Source: Enchytraeus crypticus (taxonomy: Eukaryota; Annelida; Clitellata; Enchytraeida; Enchytraeidae). Taken from it: 64,000 bases of DNA. The notes under the pieces are model-generated. The model did not search any database. It was not told the DNA's origin and was given only the letters and a program-made list of their open reading frames with translations. A program made the translations under genes and the position numbers. This document shows positions 35,951 through 48,420 of the stretch, piece by piece. The stretch spans positions 1,367,501-1,431,500 of the forward strand of contig CAJHZI010000207.1 in assembly GCA_905160935.1 (NCBI GenBank). The letters are read 5' to 3'. Within the stretch, counting starts at the first letter, position 1. Each line of letters begins with the position of its first letter.

Positions 35951-37060
35951 CGTCTCAAAACACAGGGACTCGAAACTCATATCCTGTGAATATAGGATTC
36001 GGATTGTGCGATTTTGACAGAATGACACATTTCAATGAAACGTAACCGTTCGTAGTTAAGAGATTGACAGCGTTCTACAAATGTAGGCAACTAGGCCTAT
36101 TAGTAAATAGACCTAGGCCATGGTAGTGCCATTGAATTACTGCGCAGATGTGTATGGTGCATAATTGTGTGAATACGAAGATATATATTAAGGGCGAATA
36201 GAAAGAGAGAGAGAGAGACACTTAAAAGAACAATTAGCCCTACTGATAAAACACACTTTAACAGACGAAAGCTTTAAGCTTCTTTAGTAGGAAAATTTCG
36301 AATATTTTAAAAGCCAGAATGCAACCTTAACTGCAAGCATTTACTGTCTTACACTATATTTTCTAAATATGCAATGCATATAACCTACATGTAGCCTTTT
36401 TTCTCCCGTTGAGTAAGACATAACATTTCTGATAGAATTAATTTGTTGTTGTCGCTCTTTATGGAGCGTGGAAGCAGACTGCACGTAGGAATATTTACGT
36501 ACCTTGGACCTGCCAACTGCAGAAAGTCTGAGGTAAAGTTTATTTTAATTCGTCGATTATGAAGGTATATATAATTTTTATCAACGAATGATAAAATAGT
36601 GATAAAATATCGGACGCGTCAGTCGAAAAATTAACGAGCACACGAGAGGGACCGGTAAATGGATAATTGACGAAACTGTTAATAGGTTTAGAACTGATTT
36701 ATTTTATCAAGTGTATTGATAAGAGAGCATATGATGATGACTATCAGACAATTTGCCCCGTATTTAATTGTTAATATGCAAAAAGTAATCAATTCATAAG
36801 TCAGAGAATTGGATAGAGAGATATTAGAATTAGGCGGACTGGCACCAGAGTTGACTTTCAGAGTTAGGCTTAAAATAGGAAAATATGATTGTTAAACTAT
36901 GAAGATCGATAAATACTTTAATTAAATTTTGATATATCAATTTAGAGACAAATAGCAGGCCTAACTATAAGCTACATCTCTGATACAGAATGAACAATAG
37001 AACATAAGGTAAACACTTCGGTGCAAATACACACAATAAAATATGCGACGAATTGAATAG
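35951..37060 (+). other. Probable 3' UTR of the CAS gene
   Basis: The first plus-strand AATAAA after the stop that I see is at 37035-37040 (an ATTAAA lies near 36924), which suggests a 3' UTR of about 1.1 kb. A patch at 36470-36535 (ACCTTGGACCTGCCAACTGC) may be a remnant of a LINE LA 3' end. Inference only. Confidence 0.4.
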
Positions 37061-39140
37061 AGTAGATTTGTATTTATTGCACCCCAAATTCGTAAGATGA
37101 AGTTATGACAACGATGAAGATGATAAATAAATGCGATGATGATGATGATGATGATGAAGAAGATTATGACGATACTAATAATAAAGATGATAATTACAAC
37201 GACAACAATGATAATAATAACAGCAACCGTGACTCAGTCAATACATCATATAATTTCATTGAAAAACATGCATTACAAAGTCGCGTTATACACTTTTTAT
37301 ACATTAACGCTGCTTTTCACTAATAAATTTTTCAAATAGGCCTATAAAGGCGTCAAATTACTTCGTTTTGTAGGCCCTAAAAACCGTTTGACCTTCTTAT
37401 GTATTTAATATATTCCATATTAAAATGAACAATTTCGCAATAATGTACAACTAGTTAGGTTGTCTTCATAGAAACAGTAGTATTACCCATAGGCGACAGA
37501 AACTCCTTGAAAATTGGCGGACAATGGCATGGGCATTGCCCCCCACTTTCTGTATTGCCTTGGAAATGATCCGTGTAGTTACAGGGCCATTTAAGCTTGC
37601 CTTAATTTAAATTTTCGTTTTTATAATGGTCACTAAAATTGGAGTACATTCAGGATATCACATTGCATGCATGAAGCGTCTTCGATTTTACAAGTTGTGG
37701 TGCGTGGCTTTTGTCTGAGCGTATAGGAAAATCGCTTTCAAACTTTTTGCAGACCAAAAAAGTGCAGGACAAGAGTTAGGGCTTGTCCATAAGAACCAAA
37801 CGCGGACGGGCAACTGCCCTCCCTACCCAATAGGATCCGCCGCCTATATTATCACTCCACCAGATATACATGTAGGCCTATTTCTAAACTTCAAGACAAC
37901 AATTATTACAATGCTATTTTAACTACCCAATATTGCACATAATGTTCAATGAACAGATAAAGGATGACCTAAATTACAATTTTATTAATAATCACAATCA
38001 GAAAAAATTTGAACACGAATGCGAGTCTGATACACTCACGCAGCAGTCAGTGAACTATCTCTTCCAAGGCTTAGGTTTCATAAGTATCGTTTCACAACTG
38101 TTTTGACTCAATCTGCAGATTAATCCACAGCGGTGGGTCAGCTAAATACGGACATAACAAATGACTGTAGAAAGCTTAAAGTCGCCTTATTTTTTAGCAG
38201 AAGATCAACAGTATTCGACGACAGTGAAATAAGGATTGCAGATCTACGGGCTGACTGGCTGAAGCTAAGCGCTTGAGCCACTGAGCCACGCGATTGATTA
38301 AATTAAATTCTACGTGACTTAAAGAAAAACGTTAATTGCTACAGTAACTGATACTTTTAGACTGTACATAGAGTATAATACGTGAATTGAACTCGCATAA
38401 ATGGATGTCAGACAAATGGCTGCCAAAATTATCAGAAAACTATAGAAAAATTATTACAAGTAAACATTTGATATTAATGAAAATAGAATGGAGTAATGCG
38501 CAATATTAAATTATGATATTTGACCGAAACAATGACATAAAATGTTTCAAATTGATTACTTGATTTAGTCATTTATTTTTCCAGGGTATGCTATAACATG
38601 ATTATCGTCATAGAAACTAAATTACCAGCAATTCTGTCTGTATTATTTACAGAAGATTTATTTGAACCATATTAGGTTCAAAGGTTTCGCTAATTACATT
38701 TAGCGTGATCTAGCTTTGAACCTGCAAATCTGAGATTCAAGTTTTGAAGATGAACGTTACAAAATAGCATATAACCACAATATGCCACTAGCCACTAATA
38801 TTCGACATTAACTGACCTTAATGATTCATGCTGAAATCTTGTCACTAACCTCATTAACGAGCTGATTATAGATAACTAAATAACTTTAAGTTTACAACAC
38901 AGAGTTAGTAAACAGCCCACTACTAATACCCTGGATCCGGTAAATTTAAAACAATTCAGATTAACCTGCCAAAACAACTCTTACTAACTAAAGAGAGGAA
39001 ATCGAAGATTACCGGAAGCTCAGCATCCACTTAAAAATAAATGCTTAACATCATCAAGTTGTTACCATAACTATTAAAAACAGCTACGTAAATAGCGAAG
39101 CCCAGATATATACAGCACGATTACGATTAAAACAGTCGGC
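37061..39140. other. Intergenic stretch between the CAS and FBXL17 genes
   Basis: Contains a GATGATGATGATGA run at about 37136-37158. A tRNA-like SINE fragment lies on the minus strand at about 38215-38305, with GCGTGGCTCAGTGGCTCAAG resembling a Pol III A box. The rest is AT-rich without coding signal. Confidence 0.45.
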
Positions 39141-39155
39141 GGTTACACAGTTTGT

Positions 39156-39161
39156 TTTATT
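39156..39161 (-). terminator. Candidate polyadenylation signal of FBXL17
   Basis: AATAAA on the minus strand, about 380 bases after the FBXL17 stop codon. Hexamer match only. Confidence 0.35.
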
Positions 39162-39240
39162 TCCAGTTAATTCATCTCCACTTAAAAACTGCCTGTTCCT
39201 GACAGCTCTCTCGGATGAAGAAAATGACATTAGATTCTTA

Positions 39241-39325
39241 GTACTCAATTTAATAACAACATACTAATACCCAAGCTAGTACTCAATTTAATAACAACAC
39301 ACTAATACGCAAGCTAGTACAATAA
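39241..39325. repeat. Direct duplication of about 38 bp
   Basis: Two near-identical copies of GTACTCAATTTAATAACAAC followed by AYACTAATACSCAAGCTA, in the predicted FBXL17 3' UTR. Confidence 0.75.
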
Positions 39326-39360
39326 CAACTTCGAATTTTTGCTATGCAATAAAACAACCA

Positions 39361-39532
39361 AAGAATGACGTAGACAACACGTCTGCATCGATCGATGACG
39401 TAGACAACACGTCTGCATCGACTGATGACGTAGACAACACGTCTGCATCAATTAATGACGCAAACGACAACACGTCTGCATCGATTGATGACGTAGACAA
39501 CACGTCTGCATCGACTGATGACGTACACAACA
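39361..39532. repeat. 30-bp minisatellite in the predicted FBXL17 3' UTR
   Basis: Almost six copies of a 30-base unit, GATGACGTAGACAACACGTC plus TGCATCGATC. One unit carries a 3-base insertion (GACGCAAACGACAAC). Each unit includes a TGACGTA word. It lies only about ten bases beyond the FBXL17 stop; the frame it keeps open is not the FBXL17 frame. Confidence 0.92.
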
Positions 39533-39541
39533 GGGCTCACT

Positions 39542-42500
39542 TTACTGCATTTTATCAAAACCGGTTAGTATAGCACTAGCGACAGTGTTAGATCCCAAAC
39601 TGTTCGTCCGTCGAGCTTTCTCTATAACTCTCCGGCAATCCAGCAGCATGGTGGAGATGTGCACGTGAGGGTAAGCGCTCACTAAGTCTTGTGCCTCTGC
39701 GTCACTCACCCTGTCACACCTCATCAGTCCCAGGTAGGTGAGGCTCTTACAGCTCTCACACACACGTCTGGCTCCATCTGTCGTCACCTCCTCGCACCAA
39801 CCAACGTCCAGAGTCTCCAGGGCTGAACAGTAGCGAGAGATTTCTGCGAGCACTATCAGTGAAACAACAAGTCAATCAGTCAATGATTTATTATGTTTAA
39901 AAGAGAGTTTCTAAACAGACTGCAACAATACAGAACATGTCACAGTAGCATAAGATGAAGATGAAAAAGATAAGCAGCATAATCTTTACCGAGAAAGGCT
40001 GCAATTATTGCAGAAATCTAGCCTATTACCAGTCTTCAAGCTAATCAATCAACTGGTACACATAATGCAGAGCGTTGTAATGTAGCTACAAATACAAATA
40101 GAAATTAAATACAAAACAAAAAATCAAATACAAATAGACCTAAAAAACAAAATACAAATCTAGAAAACCTAGAAAACAAACCTAGAAAACAAATACAAAT
40201 AGACCTACATTAAGACTTTATAAGAGAAAAGAATAGCTACAGAGCAATGAGTGAGACATCGTTTCTCGTAACACCCGGTAACGAAAGCAGACAATAAACT
40301 TAACAGAATGACAATAAACTTAACAGACTGACACTAAACTTAACAGACTGACATTAAACTTAACAGACTGACATTAAACTTATCAGACTGACACTAAACT
40401 TAACAGATTGACAGACAACAGCACAGCTTAGAGACTGACAACACTCACAACAGCATGGCAGTGATACTTCATTTTTCAGAATCAGTTAAGTTTAAGTATC
40501 AGATTTTTTAATTCCAACATCATTTCAGACAGATTCAGTTCTAGAGATAATTTCAGATTCAGTCACAAGTCTCCAATAAGTTCAGCTGAGCATCAAACAC
40601 TGCCAGGAACCTGTAAAAGCGGTCTTGAAGACTGAACACCGGCCATGACCCCGCTATAGAAATTGTCGGAGATTATTATTATTATTATTATTATTATTAT
40701 CAGTATTAGAGGCTAGCACAGACCTGTATCATCGATGTTGCAGGAGACGAGATAGAGAGACTTGAGCCTAGTGCAGTGTCTAGCGATCAGCTTAAACGAC
40801 TCTCTCGACACGCTAACACTCAGCGATAGATCCAGACGCTCAAGATTTCGACAGTGAGCTGCTATGCACTCAGTGACCTCTGTCTTCAAACCCATCATGT
40901 TAGAGAGGTGAAGATTGCGCAGATAACTGCCTCGTGACTGTACAAATATTTCCATAAATTTACCTTTAACAATTATAATTTAACTACTATCTATCTCCAT
41001 TGATTAGTTTTGTTTAATTTTCTTAGCTAATTAGCTTTGCTATTCAAAATCGCCTTAGAAATAAAATAACAAAAATTTAAGAAAATATATATGGAAACAT
41101 ACGTTAAACTAAGTGTTATAGCATTATAATAGCTTTCACAAAGTTACTTAAACATGACATACATATATTTAAGTAAAAGCAAATATCTCTACTTGCAGAT
41201 GGAGAACTAAAGAGTGTCAAATGTTGAGAATCAGTATTAGGCACAATCTTCATTTCTTTAACATACTATTTCAAAACACTGCTGCTAAATATAAATCTAA
41301 AACTAATATAAAAAAATAGAAATATACAAAAAAGTTAAACATAAAGTCAGAATAGCAGATATGCACACAAGCAACAGAGTTTGAAATTGCTAAGCAGGTT
41401 AGAAATGAGTATACCTCTAGAAATTTGACTATACCCCACATAGAATATTAGCAATTGACTTCGAGATACCTTTAAGAAGTTAACTAAACCACAAGTTGAG
41501 AATGGTATATCCATGGTACTGATCGTTTCAAGTTTTATCTCCTCATTACACAGAGTCTTTAACGTCTCGTCAGTAACCTGTCAATATTGCACGCAGTATG
41601 CCACAAGAAAAAATTAATTTAATCAATTTCGCGGTAGTAAGCTAGCATTTGTTGTTTCAAGGTTCTGCAAAAGAAATAGATAGGATTGGTTGATTTTCAA
41701 AAAGAGCAAACCAAAAATTCATAAGATATTATGAAAATTATTTGAAATTACCGTTAACTCCTTTAGTAGGACCTCATTAATATGCAATATTTAGTTTAAT
41801 GATTATATTTGACTTTAATTATTTTCACATTTAATGGGAACTACTACACATGTTCATTAATGACTGCAGATATTCAGTTATTTCTCATGTTTTATCAACC
41901 GTACACAGCATCTGTCATAAGAGGTCGCAAAGCATGAACTGAGAAAGACAAAGGAAAACCACTTCAGAAAGCAAAACTGACTATGACCAAGTCTTGTGAC
42001 TAGGATTAAACTGATTGCTAAAGTGAGATCACTCATCCTGGAACATGACGTGGACCCAGACAATTTGTTTCTACCAAGGACAATTCATTACATGGCCTGA
42101 GCTATTTCGCCTCCCTACCTTACTGCGTGAGTCTTTATTAAAAGCAACAGAATTAACATATTATGTACAGAATAACCAAACGAAGAGTGCAATTTAATGA
42201 ACAGCAATATTTAAAGTCGTAGTGAAATAAATAAAAATTAACATTATAGCAACAGTTGACTCTAGCTTAAGAAAATGAAAGACTCAAAACCTTGCAGCAT
42301 TGATCAATCTTTAGATGCATGAGTTGTTTACAGGATCTAACGAGGGCTGTAAGTGAAATGTCAGTGAGCAGTCTACACTGATTCAATCTTATATCAGTCA
42401 ACTGTGAGCAGCCTTGGACAATCTGTATTAAAGCAATCATTCAATCAATCATTTTAATAATAACTCATAAATGACATTAAATATATGCCTCACATCTAAA

Positions 42501-45500
42501 CAATTGAGTTACACAGAAAAATAGTATAATCAAGATATCAGTAACAGAGATGAAAACAATTTCATGAAAAAGTTCTTGATAGATTTTAGGTGTCAATATG
42601 CTTAAAAATTGAAAATTAGTTAACAAATTTACTGATTGGAAACATGAAAAGCTTGCCTAACAAATTTTTAATATATATTTTCTTATATCGTTTCCTCATC
42701 ACACAGTATAAGGATGAAGATGCTACAACAATAGGCAGCGATTTATCAGAACAGCAGCACACTCAAAATTCACAAAAAATTACTCTATATAACAATCAGG
42801 ACTTTTGTCTAAATAATAACTTGTCCAGGAGAGATTAAGAACAATTATTTAAATAATTGTATTCCGAACAGGATAATAATGCGATTCCAGATAATATATA
42901 TCAGCTAGATTCAATCAAAACAAGGAGCTGCTGCACGGCTCTATCCCTTATAAAAGTGTGACGACCTCATGGTCAAGGTTGAACGCTGTAGCCAATAGAA
43001 AATTAGTAAACAGACGCTACAGTCAATAGAATATTAGTAAATAGAGACTAAAAGGCGAAGATCGAATGCAGTTTGTTGATATACAAATGCAGTTTTTGCA
43101 TTGTTGATCCCTATTAGTTCATTTTAAATAACAAAGCAAATTAAGCAATCGCTTTCAATATATCTATTTCTCATTAAAAGAAAAAAATGGCTAATTGCTT
43201 TGCTGCCGGATGTAATCATCAACTTCTAGGGGATAAAGGCCAATGCAAATGCCAATTTAAGGAACATTTTTTGATATTTCTTGTTTTTATCACTATGTCC
43301 AATGCATGTTTGTCCACAATAATCTGTCAGGTGTAGCCTCCTCACATGAACTGACATGTATTAGGTTCTAAGACAAATTCAGTAAGCATAAAGAATTCTC
43401 ACCTGACCAATCTCATGTAATTCACTGCTCTATTTAGAAACTGCTATTGTCAACTGCTTCATTATTCTGATCAACTAATGTTCTTATTTTAGACCACAGT
43501 TAAATCACAGGTTTCAGTTCTCCAAACCCATTATGATGTTATTGATATGCATGTATATAGTTTCATGATTTAGGGCAGAATGCACCTTGTAAACTTGACT
43601 GAAAATTTATATTAGACCATTTTGCAACGTTTATTTATCATAATATATACAGATTTTTTAAAGTACAAATTGACTGAGTCAATCTGAGAACTTAACTTGT
43701 TGTAACTATCAGTTAACTTGTAAGTCCTATGAATGCTATATTCAGGATTTCTAATTAGCTGATCAATTCAACTGTATTCTTGGCTAAATCTGCAAAAAAT
43801 TTTATGAACTTCGAAATTAGTATGCAGCTCTACATAACCTCGCAGTAAAATTACTATTATTACAATTTATTCTAAAATCATCATAGGGTTTGGTTCAAAA
43901 ACTCTGACTACAGTTCACAGGAACTCAAAGTTCATATATGACAATATATAAGAGTCCATATACAAACGCTACATGCATATTTGAGCGTATGATCTTAGCC
44001 TGGAGAAATAAATAGGAGTCTAAGATTTTAGTTAGGTACTAATTAATGTTAGGTAGAAAAGGTAATATAAAGTTAAAGTCTAACTTTAGAAATCTTAGAC
44101 TATTATGTTTTATATTTCATTTTAATATTCATTTCAAGAGTGCTCTAGTTTGAATACTACTGTAACTAAAGTAATTGAATCTGACTAATTGTTAATTCTA
44201 ATCTGACTAAATAACAGAAGTGTAAATGCACTTTTACTATCTCTATAGCCTCAATTCAACGAATACACCCCCCCCCCACCTCCAATGCACTAATTACTTA
44301 ACATTAACAATCTAGCTTATAAATCTGACTAATACTCATCATTCAAAAATGCTATAACAATTTACTACTAATTTTCATTTGATATTTTACTGCTCATTTA
44401 GATCCATGCTTTAGTGTAACTTTTAGGCAAATTAAACTTTCTTCATTAAAACATCTGCCAATTTTGTATACAATCAGTCAAAGTTACTGCTAAGTACACA
44501 AATTGTTGATGACATGTATCAGAGTTGTACATATCAAAAAAATACTAAATGTAAATATTATGCTAAACATAAATATTATTCAATTGTTATAAATATTATT
44601 CATAGTACACTTCTTACCCTACACAAGACTTCATCAGAAATAGAGCAACAGCATAGCAGATCAAGACAATTCAGCTGAGGACATAACTGACCAATTGCAG
44701 ACAGCCTTTCATCACGAAACAGATCCAGTCTATGCAAAAATAGAAACGTTTTAAGTCTAAGAAGACTTCATCAGCCAAACAACAAGCCAATGTACTGGCA
44801 ACAGTTTTGCCTCTAACAACAACAGTTCATGCAGCCTCTGCTTTCAAATCTATCGAACTTAATAGTGCTCATGAACATGGGATTTATTGCAGAGACAGTA
44901 ACATGGTCCTCTTAACAGAACATTTTAAAATTATTTTCCCACATCACCTTTAGCGAAAATACGACAAAACTTGAATATATTGGTACAGTTTGGATGACTG
45001 ATGAATGCCTAAGAGACTGATAATTGGTTGGATGACCAATGATTAATAGAATGACTGGTGATTGGTCAAACTACTGATGATTGATTGGATGACAAATGAT
45101 TGGTCAAACGACTGATGATTGATTAGATGATCCATGATTGGTTGAATAACTGATGATTGGCTGGATATCCAATGATTGGTTGGATGACTAATGATGGATA
45201 GGATGAGTAACAACTGGTTGTATAACCGATGCTTAGTTAGTTGGATGACCAATGATTGGTTGGATGACCAATTAATGATTTATAGGATGAGTTGATGATT
45301 GGTTGTATAACCGATGATTGATAGTATAACTGATGATTGGTTGGATGACTAATGATCGATAGGATGAGCGATGAGTGATGATTGCATAACTGATAATTGG
45401 TTGAATGACTTGCAGCAGGTTCGCCTGATAAAGAGATTACAGATGGCACCAGAGAGATGGCCTCCAATAGTAAAGTTGCAATATGTGAATTGATCACAAA

Positions 45501-46749
45501 CTTAGCTTTAAAGCTATATTTCATATGTTTAACGAATCAGAAACTTGAAGATAAATTCTCTTCATCAAAACAGTATTAAAAATAATAAAAATGCAATGGA
45601 AATTTAAAATATTGTGCATCGTTAAGTCAAACTACAGATTAATTTAGCCTTATTAACTGTTGTAGAATTATTGGCGATTACATTAATTACATAAATACAT
45701 TAATAATTATTATTACTAATGTCGTTTAATAAGGGCTAAAACGAATGGAAAAATCTCAAATAGGGATGGACTGATGATATGATGTAGGACAGAGAGAATT
45801 TGAGACAGTCTATTCGTATCCCGACCCTAGTTAAACTGGGATTCAAGGGAAGATGTTGATGATGATGATTAACTGTTGTAGAATTATTAATTGTATAGCC
45901 TTCCATTACGTGTACTTAAAGTTATTGACATCTACCAACTTATGTAAAACGTATAATCACTGAATTTGTTAATCACCTGACAAGAGAGAGCCGTTGAAGG
46001 CTGGGGCACTGCTGAAGCACAGCTATCAATCCATCAGCGGTCACCTTAGCGCAGTCAGTTAAATCCAACGTAATTACATTGCTACTATAGCTTGTAATCC
46101 GCTGCAATGCAGCATCACTTATTGACTCACTACCGCTCAATTTAATATGCCTCCAGAGGGCAGGATCTTTAGATAGCTCCCACCATTTTTTGCAAACTGG
46201 CGCAGCGCAATTAAGCAGATCATGCATTGAAAGGTAAGAAAAGATGTTGAGAAGAATACTTGAAGGAATATATTCAATGCTCTTATTAAATGAATAGTCA
46301 TTTGACTCGGATCTAATTTCTGAATCATCTACATGGGAAGCCTTAGACTCAGCGGCTGAAACAAACTCTTGCAAATTGCACGATGAAAGACGAGTTTCAT
46401 AAAGTTTTTCGTCAATAGTTAAAACAGAAATGGCATTCTTAGGGCAGATTTTTTTGCAATTCACTTCCACTTCGCTACACTTTCGTGCACGCTTGCAACC
46501 TGCCATACAGTTAACTTTCTTTTCCCCGTGTCCTTTGCTTTGTTGTTCAGTCTCAGAATGTGAATTCAATTCTTCTACATTGCCACTCGAGGTATCCTCT
46601 ATCCTGTTGTCCATTTCAGATGGCGTGTTCGCTATAACGTCGTAGAGATCCGTGACACTATCGCAGCTACTAAACTTAGGATTCTTATCCATAGCAATAA
46701 CACCCTCCTGCTCAAATTGATCTTCTACGAAGCTACCGTTGTTCGACAT
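39542..46749 (-). CDS. FBXL17: F-box/LRR protein FBXL17 (six coding exons)
   Basis: Exons on the minus strand are 46749-45977, 44729-44618, 42422-42291, 41577-41470, 40937-40724 and 39852-39542 (TAA). All have AG acceptors and GT donors, and phases agree, giving 549 residues (human about 701; the difference is mainly N-terminal). The start is the first ATG after an in-frame TAG. Residues 1-158 are not conserved, with a Cys-rich patch at 81-102. The F box is at about 159-203 (PSSILLNIFSYLS, VCKKWW, LWRHIKLS) and binds SKP1. Leucine-rich repeats follow, one or two per exon, for example CPQLNCLDLLCCCSISDEVL and LKSLYLVSCNIDDT. The last exon is diagnostic: LETLDVGWCEEVTTDGA, LTYLGLMRCDRVS and LLDCRRVIEKA match the FBXL17 end (ETVDVGWCKEITDQGA, YLGLMRCDKV, DCKRTLERA). 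FBXL17 is the substrate receptor of an SCF ubiquitin ligase known to police BTB-domain dimers. No break seen. Confidence 0.94.
40290..40425. repeat. 20-bp minisatellite in FBXL17 intron 5
   Basis: About seven copies of AACTTAACAGACTGACATTA with C/A variants, followed by AGATTGACAGACAAC. Confidence 0.85.
40676..40702. repeat. ATT microsatellite in FBXL17 intron 5
   Basis: Nine ATT units, about 20 bases downstream of the exon 5 donor in gene orientation. Confidence 0.9.
42950..43330 (+). other. Possible THAP-like protein remnant in FBXL17 intron 2
   Basis: ATG at 43187 opens MANCFAAGCNH, which looks like the start of a THAP zinc finger (short N-terminus, Cys, spacer, GC.N), followed by KGQCKCQF. 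The resemblance then stops and a stop codon follows within about 50 codons. Upstream, at about 42968-43035, a segment CGCTGTAGCCAATAGAAAAT is imperfectly duplicated. It could be a fragment of a THAP-bearing transposon or chance. Confidence 0.25.
45000..45420. repeat. Imperfect minisatellite in FBXL17 intron 1
   Basis: Words TGATTGGTTGGATGACC, AATGATTGGTTGGATGAC and TGATTGATTGGATGAC recur for about 400 bases, with a larger local duplication of the stretch including GGTTGTATAACCGATG. Confidence 0.85.
45760..45875 (+). repeat. Dispersed element with GAT tail (family C) in FBXL17 intron 1
   Basis: AGTCTATTCGTATCCCGACC, then TAGTTAAACTGGGATTCAAG, then GGAAGATGTTGATGATGATG. It lies about 100 bases beyond the exon 1 donor, antisense to the gene. 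Confidence 0.6.
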
Positions 46750-46779
46750 TTCGTCAAAATTCTGTTCACTGCTGATCTA

Positions 46780-47495
46780 AAACGCAATATATTAAGCAGC
46801 TTAGTTAAAAGTAGTAATATAAGATAAAGAGAATGAGGTAGAGACACTAGAGATGTTAGATGATTTAATATTAGGCAGCAGCAACATTTGTAAAACCAAA
46901 AGAAAAATCTACTCAGCTAGAATAAATATAATATTGAAAAAAACAATGTCATTAACCTTCTAATACGAGGTGGACTGCGAGAGTGTGAGAGAGAATAGAC
47001 AGAGACAGAAGAATTGAGAAAATGGCAGTTTTTTCAATTTTCATATGTACTCTGAAAGTCTATGTATATTTACACAATTCTATACTTTTATTTGTTTAGA
47101 AAAAAACAGCAACTTGCAAAAATCGAGCTAAACCTCGAGCATATAGAGATTGTGTTGTGAATAAATTAAAAGTGACAGGCATATGAAATGAATTACTTAT
47201 ATAGGCTTTAAATACACTTATATTTAGCGTAATGGGAAATGGTATATTGATTGATTCGATATATTCAGGGCATTGAAACGATAAGTGGTTTTCAAATTTG
47301 TTTATTACTGATCTATATATGTTCTGTATTTAATTAGTAAACACAAAGTAAATACAGCAGTGTTTACATCAACTGTGAAAGCGACCAGTTGCCAATCACT
47401 TTCACGTTAATAGTCAAGTGCATAATATAGAATAAGTAATTCTTTATTCTATGGGCAAATTAATACACACACATTAGCGTTATGATTTTCCTGCA
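46780..47495. other. Upstream flank of FBXL17
   Basis: AT-rich with no coding signal. A minus-strand acceptor-like TTTTAGATCAGCAG just before the start codon (about 46765-46778) could mark a 5' UTR exon boundary. No promoter motif identified. Confidence 0.4.
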
Positions 47496-47499
47496 TGAT

Positions 47500-48420
47500 A
47501 TATATATATATATAAAACTCTGCGCGACGTCACTCGATGGACACCAGAGCAGCCTCGTCAACCCTCTGCCTCCACCTATCACGATCCTGTGCAAAGTCAT
47601 AAACATCACCCTGCATAAGACTGAATTTGGTATCTAATTGACTTATAACATTACAGAGTCAGGAAGCAATTATATGCTTGTTTATATCATTATTATATTG
47701 CTTAATTAATGTGTATTTATTTCCCATTCCTACCCTCATTTTATTGTTTAGTAGTCTATATTTGAAAGCTTTTCTAATTGAAGTATTTTCATTTAGTCTT
47801 AGCATATGGCCTATCCAACTGTATCTTTTTTCCTTATGATTTGACTCCAAGGAGTCTCTTTTGTTCTTTCGTATATATCTATGTTACTAACTGTGTATGG
47901 ATAGTGAATTTTTAGGAGATTTCTTAGTAATTTTCTATTAAAGACATCTACGTCATTTTCTATGCTTTTTGTTACTACCCATAACTCACTATTATAAACA
48001 AATACTGATTTAGTATAAGTGTTAAAGATTTTTATTCTAACTTTAAGATTTAGTTTTTTATTTGTTAATTTCAATTTATATTTATTAAATGCCATCATTG
48101 CTAATTGTTTCCTATGAATTATATCATTTTCTGTATCCAACATACTACCTAAATATTTATTTAGCCTTTTCCACTTTACGTCTTCGTTGTTATTTGATAT
48201 TACTATTTTCTCTGTCTTATCTTTATTTATTTTTAGCTCCCGTCTCATTAATTTACTTTCAACGAATGCTATTAATTCATCAGAATTGTTTTGTCCAATA
48301 AGAATCCATCCTCTATCATCGGCAAATTGTTTATCTATTATTTCTGTATTACTATTTCTATTCCAGTATTTGTGATCATTAAGTTCTTTAGATACATTCT
48401 ATTCTGTTTCTTTTAGCGAC
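47500..48420 (-). mobile_element. Non-LTR retrotransposon RT/C-terminal fragment (family LB)
   Basis: On the minus strand the frame shows the RT catalytic box as QFADDRGW near 48330, then VESKLMRRELKINKDKTEK, LNKYLGSMLDTENDI, IKIFNTYTKSVFVYNSELW and NRKLLRNLLKIH. In another frame it continues with YSWIGHMLRLNE, then DVYDFAQDRDRW near the 3' end. This is the last third of a LINE reverse transcriptase plus C-terminal region. It differs from the LA family; the clade is not assigned. It is 5' truncated, with at least one frame change. A TATATATATA tract marks its 3' end. Confidence 0.85.

Noticed and set aside
39342-39530. Minus-strand frame reading repeated SSVDADVLST units after FBXL17
   Set aside because: It is not in the FBXL17 frame and begins after the stop; a repeat translation.
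44266-44280. C-run CACCCCCCCCC as a possible structured element
   Set aside because: A single short homopolymer in an intron; nothing else supports a function.
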